Source: Rotaria macrura (lineage: Eukaryota; Rotifera; Eurotatoria; Philodinida; Philodinidae). From it: a stretch of DNA of 64,000 nt. Under the pieces are notes generated by a model. It searched no databases. It saw only the letters and a list, made by a program, of their open reading frames with translations, and was not told the DNA's origin. The stretch is from NCBI GenBank assembly GCA_900239685.1, contig OENT01000391.1, positions 1 through 64,000 on the forward strand. Reading direction: 5' to 3'. Positions 43,179-56,586 of the stretch are shown here, one piece after another. The position numbers were made by a program, and so were the translations under genes. How positions within the stretch are numbered: the first letter of the stretch is position 1; each line of letters opens with the position of its first letter.

Positions 43179-44737
43179 CTAAAATAGAGTTACTTGTAAA
43201 AATAATACTATTAACAACTGACTCGTTCAATATTTGCCATGAATATGAAATAACTTAAAGGCCTACATTTTTGTTCACTAACAAAACAAAGCTATAGAAT
43301 GCATTGTATTAAACTATAAATTGTCGAACAAATCTTTTCTTTGTCTTTTAAATATTTATCTTCAATCTATCTTTACATTGTTTAAGAATTAAGGCAAAAA
43401 GAAAACTCATTGTCAAATAATAAATAAACGAGCATGATATTTCGATGTTCGACTAGAGGTGATTGAAATGCATTATAGAACACAATAAATACAATAGTAA
43501 CATTTACATTGTTAATTTTATTGCTCCCGATCACAGAAGACAACAGCTGCTTGTTGGTATATGTCTTATTTTAAACGGTAGAAATCATCGATGTAGGCGA
43601 CATCAGTAGACTAACATGAGTGGAGAAATCGATGACAAATCCATTTAAAGAGAAAAATTCAATGATTCATGCTGGTTTTTATTAGCTAACTAACTTTGCT
43701 TGCCTACTTCAATAGTATGTAGAGGAAACCGAGCACCGATGAATCGAGTTAAATAGATAATAAATATAAAAATAGGTAGGAGAATATCTTCACGTGTTTT
43801 TATCTCGTATCATTCGATTTTCATGCAGTGAAGTTGTTGTTCGCTGTTTCTTTTTTTCTAAAGGTAAAACCTCATTTGTTAGTTTCGACAACACAAAACT
43901 AAAGTCCTTCGATAAGTTGTTGAACTTTGAATTTTATTGTCGACAAAGAAATTTATGAGATTGAAAAAGAATTAGAATGTAAATCGTTATCTACTAACAG
44001 AATATGTCGTTTTTTTTATTTCATACAGAAATCGATGGCTATGTTTTACTTGAATCGAATTATGTACAATAAATCTCTGAACAACTTCTTTAGTCTTCAA
44101 GAAAAAATTGCAATTGAGCTAATTATTGGAAACGATAGTCCAGAGTCTGATCTTCATTTTATAAGATGTGATACTATTTTATTTTCTAACTCATTTTTAA
44201 ACATACCTTAGATCGTGTCAATGAGGGTCTTCTTTTTAGAAGAGCAATTTTTTCTTAAGTACAACATGGATGTTTTTTTCTCTCTGTGTTTGTTCGAAAG
44301 TTCAGAATTTCTTTAAGAAGTATCATTATGGTAAGATATGTTCTTTTCTAGAATTCCAATAGAAGTAATTCTATATTTAGATGAACGTCAATTGAGTTTT
44401 CTATGAAGACAGTTCATTCAGAACTTTAAAACTTGAAATTAACGGTTTTAACCATTGGACTCATTGAATATTTTTCGAAAATGCAAATATTCATTATTGA
44501 TAGTTTCGTGGAATATCAACTCCCTTCATTCAAATTTAATTTTAGATTACTCGAATAGTACTTATAGGAATATCGAAAATCTTTTTTTTTGTGCACACCT
44601 TTAACATTTCTATATTAAGTTTGACAATGAAAAACATATAGAAACAAAAAAAAGGTCTATTCAAAATCACACTGATGATTGATGCAAGCAGTTTTGAAAA
44701 GAAAAACTAACTTTTCCTTGTTTTAATTAACTTTTAG
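43179..44737. other. Divergent spacer between GNPDA (-) and CPT2 (+)
   Basis: About 1.6 kb of AT-rich sequence; a plus-strand frame at 43927-44211 has no recognisable domain. It is likely a shared 5' region for two metabolic genes. No repeat or RNA gene was recognised. Confidence 0.5.
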
Positions 44738-47438
44738 ATGCTAAGTAAAACACATATTACAATTGGTCCTTCCCAAAGATATTTATATTTTATTCATCGC
44801 CATATAACATCAGGTTCAATTCAGAAACATGATGAATATAATTATTTTAAACGAAGTATATTATCAACTGATCATTTTCAATATAGTTTACCACGCTTGC
44901 CAATACCGAAATTAGAGAAAACATGTGAACGTTATTTGACCGCTCTCAAACCAATTCTTAATAATGATGAAGCTACCTTTAAAGAAACTGAACGTATTGT
45001 TAAAGATTTTCGTGTCGGTGATGGTAAAAGACTTGATGAACAATTACATCATAAAAATGCAATAAATCGAAATACATCTTACATATCAAAACCATGGTTT
45101 GAAATGTATTTAAAATCACGGTTACCACTTATACTCAACTTTAATTTTTTCCTTGTTTTTACTGATGATCAACAAGCATTGAAACCAGCGGCACGTATAA
45201 CAAATTATATTATATCATCGATTCGTTTTATGAATACACTACGTGCTAATTGTCTTGATCCAGAAATCTATCATTTAAATCCGAAGAAAACGAATACAGA
45301 TCGATTTCGTAAATATATTCGATACGTACCAAAACGCATTTCATTTTATGGAGCCTTGTTACAAAAAGCTTTTCCATTAGACATGTCGCAATATAGTCGT
45401 TTATTTAATTCTACACGTATACCGAAAGTTGATTGTGATACACTTGAAACGAATTTCGAAAATGCTCGACATATCGTTGTGATTAAACGTGGCCACTATT
45501 ATAAAGTAAATATATTGAATAAACATGGTCAACTTCTACCAGCTGAACAAATTGCTGAAATGATGAAATATTTATGTGAAGATTTAAATGAAGAAGAAAA
45601 TAAATATCCTTTTGGATATTTTACAGCTGATAATCGAGATCGATGGGCATCTGTACGTGAACATATCGAAGGACTTTCTCAACATAATAAGAATGTTTTA
45701 AAAGAAATCGATAGTTCAATTATGGTTATTTGTCTTGGTAAGTTTCTTTCATTTCGAATCTACCACGAATAGATCAACAGAAAATATGTATTGTTCATCA
45801 AGAATAATACAAATAGAATCTCTCATTTTAAATGTTCAACTAGTCTTACGATTCGTCTAAATTATATCAATGAATACTCATCTTTTTCGTCAGTAGACAT
45901 TATCTAGAGGTTAGAATGAAACGAAAATTAATTCCTCTATTGAAGTATACCATTTGTTATATATCATAAGATTTTACAAGTTATCGAATTGTTTTGATAC
46001 GAATAATGAAGTATAAATAATATTGCATGTCATAAAAAAAGAGTCGAATTGAATTCTTAGATTTTCATTGAACGAAGGTGATCTGTTGGGTAATCATATT
46101 CTATACTGTTAGATGAGAATCTCTTAAAATCGAGAACATTAACAAATGTGGCTACGTTTTTATTTTTCAACTAAACAATAGTCGTCTAGCTGGAGAACAC
46201 TGATATTTCATGAACATTCTAAAACCAAAGGCACAATGAGTATGTAGAAGTTTTAAATTTTTATTCTTATGAGATTGTATTCGTACAACAACATCGCTTG
46301 CTTGTCAAGTTTAATGAAATATGAAGATCATTTTTATTTTGTATTTCTTCGATGATAAATTATTGTATCTTTTCAATCTTTCGTATGGATGCACACGCTT
46401 CCTCATATGTCTATGTATGTTCTCTCGTTAGATGAAGATGATCCATCGAAATTACACAAATCTCTTAGTAAAGAACAACGTGCTGAATATATATCAGGAA
46501 AATATCTGTGTTATCATGCAGCCAATCGTTGGTTTGATAAATCATTTAATATGATTATGTTGTCCGATGGTACATTAGGCCTTCATTGTGAACATTCATG
46601 GGGTGATGGTGTTGCACTACTTCGTTTCTGTAATGACATTGATAAAGATGCAAATGAACATGGCAAAATCAATTCAACAAATTATCAATCAATAAATTCA
46701 TCCACAAATGATAATATTGAAAAACTTGAATTTCAATTAGATGATAAATTAAAAAATGAAGTTGAAATATCACAACGAAATTATGTTGATTTTGTATCAA
46801 AGTTCCATGTTAAAATCTATCAAGAACCTGTTCTTGGTAAAAATATATTAAAACGATATTCGCTTAGTCCTGACGCTATCATGCAATTAGCTATTCAAAT
46901 GGCCTATTATAAATTACATGAACGTTTTGTATCAACATATGAAGCATGTTCAACAGCTGTTTATAAGCATGGTCGTACTGAAACTATACGACCAGTGACA
47001 AATGAGACAAAAACGTTTATTGAAACTTTATTGAAATCAAACGATGAAAAATTGAAAAAAGATTTATTAATAAAATGTTCAGAAAAACATCAACAATTAA
47101 TCAAAGAAGCAGCCACGGGACAAGGCTTTGATCGACATTTATTTGCATTAAAATATTTACAAGATATTGAAAATAAAGAACGATTACATGCACTGTACAC
47201 AGATAAATCATATCGATTAATGAATCATACTATTCTTTCAACGTCAACTGTTGCTTCCAAACATATTGCTGCTGGTGGATTTGGTCCCGTTGTTAATGAT
47301 GGTTATGGTATCGGTTATTTAATAGATGATGATCAATGTGGATTATTAGTTACGTCATACTTAAATAAGGAATTGCCTAGTTTCATGCAAGCAGCAGATG
47401 AAAGTTTTAGACAACTAGCAACTATCATTACCAGTTGA
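44738..47438 (+). CDS. CPT2: Carnitine O-palmitoyltransferase 2, mitochondrial
   Basis: Two exons, 44738-45737 and 46432-47438 (2007 nt, 668 aa; human CPT2 is 658 aa), separated by a 694-bp intron. CPT2 sits on the inner mitochondrial membrane and regenerates long-chain acyl-CoA from acylcarnitine for beta-oxidation. Seen motifs: SLPRLPIPKLEKTCERYL near the N-terminus, TSYISKPWFEMYL, FPLDMSQYSRLFNSTRIPK, NRWFDKSFNMIM, and the catalytic-histidine block HCEHSWGDGVALLRF. Then come KRYSLSPDAIMQLAIQMAYY, KHGRTETIRPVT, EAATGQGFDRHLFALKYL, and LSTSTVASKHIAAGGFGPVV. The two exons join in phase as CL|DEDDPSKL. The N-terminus is basic and Ser/His-rich, consistent with a mitochondrial presequence. The ATG directly follows AACTTTTAG, a 3' splice-like site. 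Confidence 0.96.
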
Positions 47439-50400
47439 AAGGTGTTGCATTAATTTGATTGAATAAACTTCTTTTTTTCTTTTCTTGTCAGAGGTTCGGG
47501 TATTTGTCTTATTCTTTTGTCTTTCCTTTTTTATGTTGACAACATTCTATTTATATATTCTCGCAACATGAAATTAAGATTCAGGCAAATATTAAACAGA
47601 AATTTAACGACACTTGAATATAAGAATAATTGAAAAAGATTAGAATACAAAGTTGATCTTCTATATATTTACATTAGATTATATCGAGTTTTTTTTATTG
47701 AAAAATCTGCTATGTCATCGAAAGAAATCTTCTCACCATAGACTCTGTGCGTATAGGTTCATGTATTACTCACAAGTGAGACTTTCCAATTTTTGAAAAT
47801 TTCTCATGAATACGAACGTCTTCTCTTTTATATTAGATCTATCTATGAAAATTTCCTTGAAAAACAAAGCAAATCCAATCTGCAATATATGCCAGAGTTA
47901 GGAAAATAATAAAACATCAGTGAGAAGGTCTGCGCATGCTGTAGAATTTTCATTTAATCTATCAGTCTCAATCATAAGTATGAGTTTATCATCCTGAGAA
48001 AAACGGTTACATTCGTCACTTGTGACTCAGAACAAAAAAAGAATCTTTAAACGGATTCTTTTTTCTTTTGTTTTTAAATGTTTATTTATTTTCGAAATAG
48101 GCATAGCTCGTAAACATGTTTGCGAAATAATTCAGGTATTGTTTTGCTAATTTTTTATAGTTTATATATTTCTTTTGATAACATAATGGGAGCTACTCGC
48201 GAAAACGACATTTCAAAGTAAGAAAAATATTTCGACTATTCATAGAATTACTTCCGAACATCATATTTTGAAGTCGATTGAGAAGAGATCATCGATGCCT
48301 GTTTCCGCAGTATATGAGTAGACGAAAATAAATACTCTATCGAGCATAAGATTTAGCAGGTACGTATAGATATATACCTCATGTAATCCAAACATTAGAC
48401 TTTGTTTTAAAATGAACATACGAATCATTTCCTAGGCGTACGTCTTATGATAAGCAGATACTACATAAATTTAATTTTGTCTAAAACTTCACTTCGTCCG
48501 TGCCCAATTTGCATAATTGGATATCGATTCAGTGTATCCCAGAAGTTCTGAAACAAAAATCGTGTCGATCAACTATAGCATTCGAAAATAATAAGAATTA
48601 TTTTGTAATTTAGACATATTTTTATATCTAGATAAAAGAAAATTCATTCAACTTCATATTTGTAGTGTTGAGTAACTGTTGCTGATGAGAAAACTCTATT
48701 GAGTTGCAATCTATGGGTTGAAATAGGATTTTTACTGAGAGTATGCTTCTTTTAAAATATCTTAGACAGTGAATTCCAGCAAGCTATGCGTACGTAATTG
48801 ACGAGCTACTCAATTTTGAACTAGATTGATTAAGCGTATCTTCCTATAGGTAACTTCTGGTTTCTGTCATTGCAAGTATCTGGAGGAAGGTATGCTAGCT
48901 TTTATTGATATTGTCTCTTGTATCTCATAACTAGATTAACTACCGATAGATAAAAATTCAGATTAAAAGCATTCATTTTGCATTTGTCGGCAGATACGTC
49001 GTTGTCAGTGTAAGTTGAATTTGCAACAATCGTTACTTTTTATTAGTACGATACATACCTAAATTCTTTAAAGATTTTATAAGTTACGAAGAGACCTAAT
49101 CGTAACCCTAGGGTGCAGTTGATTGATTTCTAAAAAGGGGATATGTTCTTTTGTACATATGTGAAATATATACATAATGTCAAGTCTAGATCATTTACTG
49201 TGATTTTCGAAACTATGGTTTCAGTATATTATGTAATATATTGAACTATTCATCTCTCTTGATATGACGATAGTCTCTATCAATATCTATCACCAGTTGT
49301 TCGAAATTTCCTTATTTATACAATTACCATTTTTCATTTGTTACAAGGCAAATTTATTTTCTAGACTAAACATAGGCTTAAATCTCTATAGCAAAAATAT
49401 GTTCAACAATCTATATTGTGTATTTGAGATTTTGATCATCAAGAAATAGTTACATGAGATGCATTACCAAATGTTATTACTCTATTATCCGTTAAATATG
49501 CACCGATCGAATATCACATTTATCATAGATATAATACGTTCATTTTAAAACAAGCATTTTCTTATAGTTCGATTCATTTATAAAAACTCGATAGGTATAG
49601 CTTGTTGAAAGATTTATCGGCACCGTATATGATATTAAAAACGAGAAACCAAGTAGCTATTTAATATTCAATAAGAACAAGAATATATGAAAATTGCAGA
49701 TAATTTGCCATCGTTAACTTTAAAACAGCTCAATTATATAAATCATTTCAAAACTTCTTTGATATCTTTTTCTATGATAATTTTTGCCTGAAAGATGAGA
49801 GTTAGATGAAACTTATTATCTCTGTTCTTTTGTTTTTTTTTCTGTTGTCCGTATTTACTAACATGGTTATATATTTTGCAAAATAAATATTTATAAGCAT
49901 GACAAAACCCACTACATTTTTTATCAATCGGAGATTGTGCGAGTTCGATATAAAAAAAAATTAATCAATTTTTATGATGCATTGGAAATAAATGCATATT
50001 TACGATTCTATATTTTAAAAACCTAATGAGTCTGAACCATTTTATCAACACTCTCAAGGTAAGTAAGAGAGTCTAATGGAAAAGGGAAACATGAAATTGA
50101 CCATAGTTGTCAATATAGACAAAACAAAACTATATTCATCACACGACAATATGCTTAATCAGTTGGGTATACACTTGATAATATTATACTTTCAATTTAT
50201 CAAAGTAAATACTTGAAAGTTGTACTGTCGAATGAATATGATAAATACACATCCAAGTAACATCAAGATTTTTGCAAGATTTAATCACAACATCATAGAC
50301 ATGTGATTTATCGATTTTGAAATTGTTTCAAGTGTTAGGTATTAAACCACTATTGAAGTGATAGTGTAGTATAACATGTTTTAAATAGTAACAGATGTAA

Positions 50401-50900
50401 CGTTCAACAATAAATCTTGAAATCTAATTTAGGTATTGACTTTTCTACTCTGTAAATATGCAAAGAAAAAGGACAAATCAATCCACAAGCAAGATTTCTT
50501 ACTGATAAATTAAGTGAGTATTATATCGTTTCAGACAAATACAAGTATTGCAATCCAACATTTCTTACTAATATCTATTTTCAGTGCATATTAACGTAAG
50601 CAATAAAAGAAAAAGTCTCACTACATAGATTAGATTTTTCTTTTGTACAAAACGAGAACGTCTGTTTCTATTCATTCGATGATATTTCTTCTGTGAGCAT
50701 TTGATTGCTTTCTTATTTATTCTCTTCTAAATTCACAAAGAAAAAAAAGTTAATGCATTGCATAAGTTTGTCTTTAGCAAATAAATATACAGAAGAGGAC
50801 AAAAAAGAAAGAGGAACAAGATGAAAGATTTATGCACAAAAAGGAATCATCATAAGACAATATTTGTCATTCAATATGCAATAAAATTCATGAGAAAAAG
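47439..50900. other. Spacer between CPT2 and C2-domain gene
   Basis: About 3.5 kb with no convincing coding sequence on either strand. It is AT-rich with scattered homopolymers and starts with a CPT2 poly(A) signal near 47462. No mobile element was recognised. Confidence 0.5.
47462..47467 (+). terminator. Polyadenylation signal AATAAA of CPT2
   Basis: AATAAA about 24 bases past the CPT2 stop, followed by T-rich sequence. Confidence 0.55.
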
Positions 50901-53900
50901 ATGAACATATTGATCGATAAAAATATTTCATCACTTCAACATGCTAATCTTCACCAATCTTGCAATGATGAACAATTAAATAACGATAATAAAACTGATA
51001 ATTCTTTATTTCATCGACTCAAACAATGGTTTACTTCGATTAAATCAAGGAAATATGAGCATACTTCACAAGTAAGTATTGATTATTTATCGATATAGAT
51101 ATATAATCGTATATGGTTCTTAATTTCATAAGCTTTTCCGGAAGTGATGTCTATATCAACGTTCTGCGTGGAATAAGATGACATGGGGAGAGAGAGAGAA
51201 CACTCCATTCCACAAAGCATGATTTTTTCTATCACCTTGGCTAGAAACATCTTCAAACAATTTTCTATTACATGTAATTATTAGAATACTTGTAAAACTT
51301 TTGTACGTCGTCTCATTTCATTAGCCATCTTAGTTGTTTGATACTAGTCAAATTGTTTATTATTCAGCAACTAACTTTGAAGCTAATTATATTTTGATGT
51401 GAGCTTTTTCCAATGATAAACTAGCATGAAATAGATCAGATCGGATGAGTAATCGTCAAAAGGTATTTCATTCGATACGTTATTTTTAGTTCTAGTAATT
51501 CAAATCGCTGTTTCGTGTGTTTCAATAATCATTCAGTAACTATAATAGAGCTCCATCTAAGCCGAAAAAGAAACACGAATATCTTTTCTCAGGAAAAAAT
51601 ATTATTACAACTTCCTGTTGCTTCATGAGATGAGAGTCATTTGATAAATGTTCCATAGCCTGAGAGTCTCGCATCCGATGTGGAACTCTGCTTTATATAA
51701 CGGTATGTCTATCTGTTACATGTCATACAAACATTCTGTTTATGCTAAAAAAACAACTTTTCCTTTTCACATTTAAGAGTTACTTATTATTCGCTGAAAA
51801 GAATAATCAATTTCTTAACAAAAACAAAATCATGTGCGTAACCGATATTAAATTTATGATTCCAAGACATATTGAAGATGTACGAAAAGAACTACGGCCA
51901 GATTTTGAACGTGCCAAACGTATTATTCTTCGCATGGATGAATGTCTTGTTTCATCCGATAATGAACATACAACTGAAATAATTCATCCTCAAACTTTCT
52001 CACCTGGCATACGGGCTCTGGTAGATGCCGCTAATCAACTTCGAATATTTGCTTTTCGTGAAGTACTTACTTTTGATGGAACCCTACCAATCATTGGAAT
52101 GAATCTTACTCAAGAAGAAGAAGACGAAGAAGAAGAAGACGACGAAGAAGAAAATTCGTCCATGGATAACATTTTTCATCGAACAGAAAAACTTGATCCG
52201 ATTACAAATTTTCAAGAACCACAACATTTCCTTGAATTCGAACATGCACTTACCAAACATCGAATCAATATGTTAAAGAAGCCAACGAATCGACCAGGCG
52301 ATATGATTTATTTAAAATTTTGTTTAATGCTTGAAATACAACGAGATGAATATGAAAGTTGTTTACGTTTAGTATTACATGATATTATATTTAAATATCA
52401 TCTATCCGATTTTCGGTTGCGTTGTGAAATACATGTTCGAAAACCGATTGAACACGACCTAGTTATTGAAAAATTAATTTATGATTCAAATTGTAATGTA
52501 AATTTAGCAGCCGAAATAATCTTATGGTCAGGAGATTGGATTGCACATCAAGAAGTAGAACTGTATGTGGCTATAAAAATTGAATCTCTTTCAATTAATA
52601 AATATATGAGTACCAAATTTTCGGATATGGCACATTTACATGTTAAAGATATTCCACATGGAAAGTCGCGAATATTTTTACGAGAACTAACACCTATTAG
52701 TAGACCATATAAAACGGTAAGTTCGATTTTTTGACTTGCAATTAATCAATTAAGAATATGAAAAAAATTTCATGAGTCGATTGAAAAACTAGCAAACATA
52801 GACTAACTCATAAGGAAACCAAATATTATTTTGTAATTCATCGAATCCAATCGAGAGGGTTTATTTTTTTTTTCAAAAAAAAAAAGGAAAATTGAATTTG
52901 AATTAGTTATCGATGAAATCTATTTTCTAATTATTGATTTGTATGAATTAATAAGAGAGACATGTTTTTCTTATATTTATATTCATTCGTTCATAGATTC
53001 AAAACATGATTGATTGAGAGTAGAAGAAAGATATACATAGTGAAAAGTTTTGCACAATTACAAAAGAATATTTATTTGTTTATGATCATTATATTTTCAA
53101 TGTAAGTAAATTCCACTGTAAAAGACATGTGTGATTATTACCGAGAATAACTTACTATAACATCAAGGACTTTTACTGTGTTACTTCGAACATTTCCATG
53201 GTTAGAACGACGACAGTTTAATTCGATTAAAACATTCGGAGACTCTGTCATGTCTACTAATGAGAATTTTTCGTTATTAATTAGACAATAGGATTACGAA
53301 TTTGTTGAAAACCTATCTCAACACTGTTCTTATCCAGTTTACTTTGCACTAGTCTCGGTGTGTATTCCCTATTCTATTAGATTTTTTTCATTATGTTGTA
53401 CAAAACTAATACAGAGCGCATTTTTCGAAACCCTGATTGATTAATATTTAGTTACCATTGAATGATTATTGTATCTCTTCTCTCTAAATCATTCACCAGA
53501 AAAGATTCACTAATTCTACGATGTACTAAATTGCATCTAAATTGATTGCTGACAATATTTCTTCTACCTAAGCTGCTAATAAATTATGAAAGCATGTGGA
53601 AATATGTTGTCTACGTAGTATAAATTAAAATTCAAATATTATATTTGTCGGCGAATACATTGTGGTATAACAATAGTTTTCGAATTAATTGCTTGTTGTT
53701 TTTTTCTTTTTTCTTGACTTTGTTTGATAAATATATTTTGTTGATGAAGACGCTATCGATGAATATAAAAGAAAAGAAAATATTTATAATCCATAATAGA
53801 CATATCTAGAAATGTAAAATTAAGATAATGATCGGCACGACGTACACAGAGATCTGCTTATAATCGTATAATTTACTACATATATCAGCTACAATCAGAA

Positions 53901-55205
53901 AATGTTTTTTTGACTTGTGCACACAATCGTACTTAACAATAATATGTGGAGAGAATATTTCTGCATTTTTGTATGTCGTTATAGTATAGTGGAAGATTAT
54001 TTCACTCGGCAAGATATAGTCATACATAGATCTGTTCAATACTCGGTACTTATGTCAATCTTGACCTATTCTATCATTAAAATTTCCTATCTTTATGATT
54101 CTAAACGACCTAGAATTGTTATTCTCATTTTACCTAGATTGATTAGTTGTCACAAGGATTTATCGATTAAGATTTAGTTTATAAACCAATCGAAGGGGTA
54201 TCGAAATGAGCGAGTAAAACGAATGATGTTTCTTAGATAAGAAAACCTAACATCTATTGCATTTCATTCTATCGTTGATCTTAGCACACTCCATGCGTAT
54301 GCTTTTGCAAAGTTAAACAGCTAATATAATGCAAACACAAAGTAATGGCTTATAAACAAAACCTTGCAGATGTTTGTTATGACAGTGATTCATACTTGTG
54401 ATGAGAAATACGAACTATCGGTACATTTTCATATTGCTATTCGATGACTTCCATGTTTCAAGTAGAAAATCAAATAGATATGCATACATATTTAAATCAA
54501 CAGTTATTTAAACTTTACATATAGGATGATACGTTGACTACAGACGAATACACTGATATAGTTTGCACAGAATCGTCCTTGCTCATAATTTTCTTCACTA
54601 AGAGTTAAGGTGATTCGTGTCAAGAGCAACTATGAGTGAATAGAAAACGAGAGTAAATAAGTTATTTTGTTTAATTTTAAATTAGCATTCACGACGTATC
54701 AATCTCGGCCAATTAGAAATCCAAGCTGAATATCGATTACGTCGACATGAACTATCAATACATATTATAAAAATTGATCATCTACAATCTGAACGACTAT
54801 TACTACCACCAGGTAAATAATTTATTTTCTATCTTTATAATCGAATCACGATGATGTGTTTTTTTTCTCCTTCTCTTAGAAATGTATGTTGAAGTCATTT
54901 TTCAAAGTCCATTTGATATTTATGATATCAGACGAACGAAAGTAGCTGATCGTTCATTGAATCCGAACTTCAATGAAGAATTTCTTTTTCGAATTCCAGA
55001 ACTAATTACAGTTAGTGATCTTACCATTGACTTAATAGTTCTTTCCAAATCTTCATTACATCATCATCCTAATGTACTCGGTGTATTAACATTATCGAAA
55101 CATACTGATTGGTTTCCTGTACGAAAATTTTGGATAACTGTCGCAGAAAATCCAGACAATATACTTAGAGATAGATTTTTATTTCAAGGAAATATCAATG
55201 ACTAA
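50901..55205 (+). CDS. Synaptotagmin-like tandem C2 domain protein
   Basis: Four exons: 50901-51071, 51778-52716, 54686-54812, 54880-55205 (1563 nt, 520 aa), with introns of 706, 1969 and 67 bp. The N-terminus is polar without a membrane segment. A strongly acidic run (EEEDEEEEDDEEE) lies near residue 180. A first, divergent C2-like region follows (YLKFCLMLEIQRDEYESCLR to ELYVAIKIESLSI). The C-terminal C2 is recognisable as synaptotagmin C2B: GQLEIQAEYRLRRHELSIHI, MYVEVIFQSPFDIYDIRRTK, SLNPNFNEEFLFRIPEL and LIVLSKSSLHHHPNVLGVL. Positions that carry calcium-binding aspartates in synaptotagmin 1 (the SDPYVK loop and the DYD loop) are replaced, so calcium-independent lipid or protein binding is inferred. 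The first exon is linked by phase and a good donor only. The exact paralogue (Syt14-17-like?) is not resolved. Confidence 0.75.
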
Positions 55206-56586
55206 TTTTTGACTTCTTAAAGATAAATCTTTTTTAACAATGTTATTTTAAAGATTGAAAATATATCTCATGTTAATAAAGCTCAGGATATAGAGAAAAT
55301 AACTATCTTGTTCGTGTCGATTTGCTTTAGTGCTTTCCAAAACTTATTCACAATTCAAACGTTATTCATTACGTTTACTGAAGGATAGATTCTAGAATAT
55401 GAATCTTTGAATTGAAGATCTTTAACAGAAACAAAACTCTGACGACTGTACGAAAATTTATCGGCAACATTGGTAGAACAATCATCTTCTTTCAAAACTG
55501 ATTTTCCCAACCTGTTTTAGAAGACTATGTTTTAGAAATGATGTGACATTAACTTTGATGAACTTCAAAGATAACATGTTATCGTCAATGCATTACTCTT
55601 TATGATACTAATCCTGCATCATTCAGTGTCTTTCCTATGTAAGAAGACATGCGTCAAAAATTCAGTGTTTTCGTGGATAATTAGAAACTAAAATTCTTGC
55701 GAAGTATTCATTAACATTACTTTATAATTCATGATTGTTGAACATGATTTCGTTTCATTTTAATACTTCCTCTAACAATGCTCCTTCAAAAACAGTCATA
55801 TTTTTATCTATTCGAAGTTACACAAGTGAGAAATATCGCCAATTAAATAATTTCTCTTCTCTAATTCATCGAAATAAGAATTGCAGAAATCTATCAACTA
55901 AAGTTACTCTCATTGTAATTCACATTATTATTACTATGCTCTATCCGTTTAGATTATACAATTGTATCTTCTTCTTCCAATTTTTCAAAGAATTCACTTC
56001 TCATGCATTAATTTAGACCTATACACAACGATTGATCTATAGTATATCAAGAATTATCTCTCATAATAATTGTACTGTCAATAGGAAACTATCACTTTTT
56101 GCGTGAAATGCAACGTTGACTGATTTTTTAGTGTTTGCTCATAAGAGATTTTCGAAAAACACAAACCGGTAAGGTATCATAGAAATTCTGAAAGATTTGT
56201 AGGAAATATACTTGAATATCCTCTATATTCCCACTGACGACATCTGTGCAAACAGTGTAACATTCTTGGTCATATAAATTTCGTTTTTTTTTCAATATCA
56301 AGAAGTTTTAGAAATGAACTGATTGCAATGCTATTCTATATGTAAAATTTTCATCGAAACTATTTTGTCTTTGTTCCCGGTCAAATAAAATAACCAATAA
56401 AAACGTTGCTACAATCATGCATAGAGAATTCTCCGTTGATCATTGTCACATTGAATGAACTCTCTTATTTTCTCAAGCGTTGCACTGTATGGTGACGTTT
56501 TCTATATTTTGAAATAAAAATCTGCTACTAGTTTTAAATTGTACATCCGTGAAGTATTGCTTTTGTAAGAATTAGTTGAAAAAAAT
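55206..56586. other. Spacer between C2-domain gene and kinesin
   Basis: About 1.4 kb of AT-rich sequence with AATAAA at 55275-55280 for the C2 gene. A plus frame at 55735-56016 shows no domain. The kinesin promoter presumably lies here. Confidence 0.5.
55275..55280 (+). terminator. Polyadenylation signal AATAAA of C2-domain gene
   Basis: AATAAA about 70 bases after the stop codon of the C2-domain gene. Confidence 0.5.

Noticed and set aside
43927-44211. Plus-strand 94-codon frame between GNPDA and CPT2
   Set aside because: No recognisable domain, composition typical of AT-rich noncoding DNA, and no splice partners.
55735-56016. Plus-strand 93-codon frame upstream of the kinesin
   Set aside because: Low-complexity composition with no homology that I recognise and no start context or splice support.
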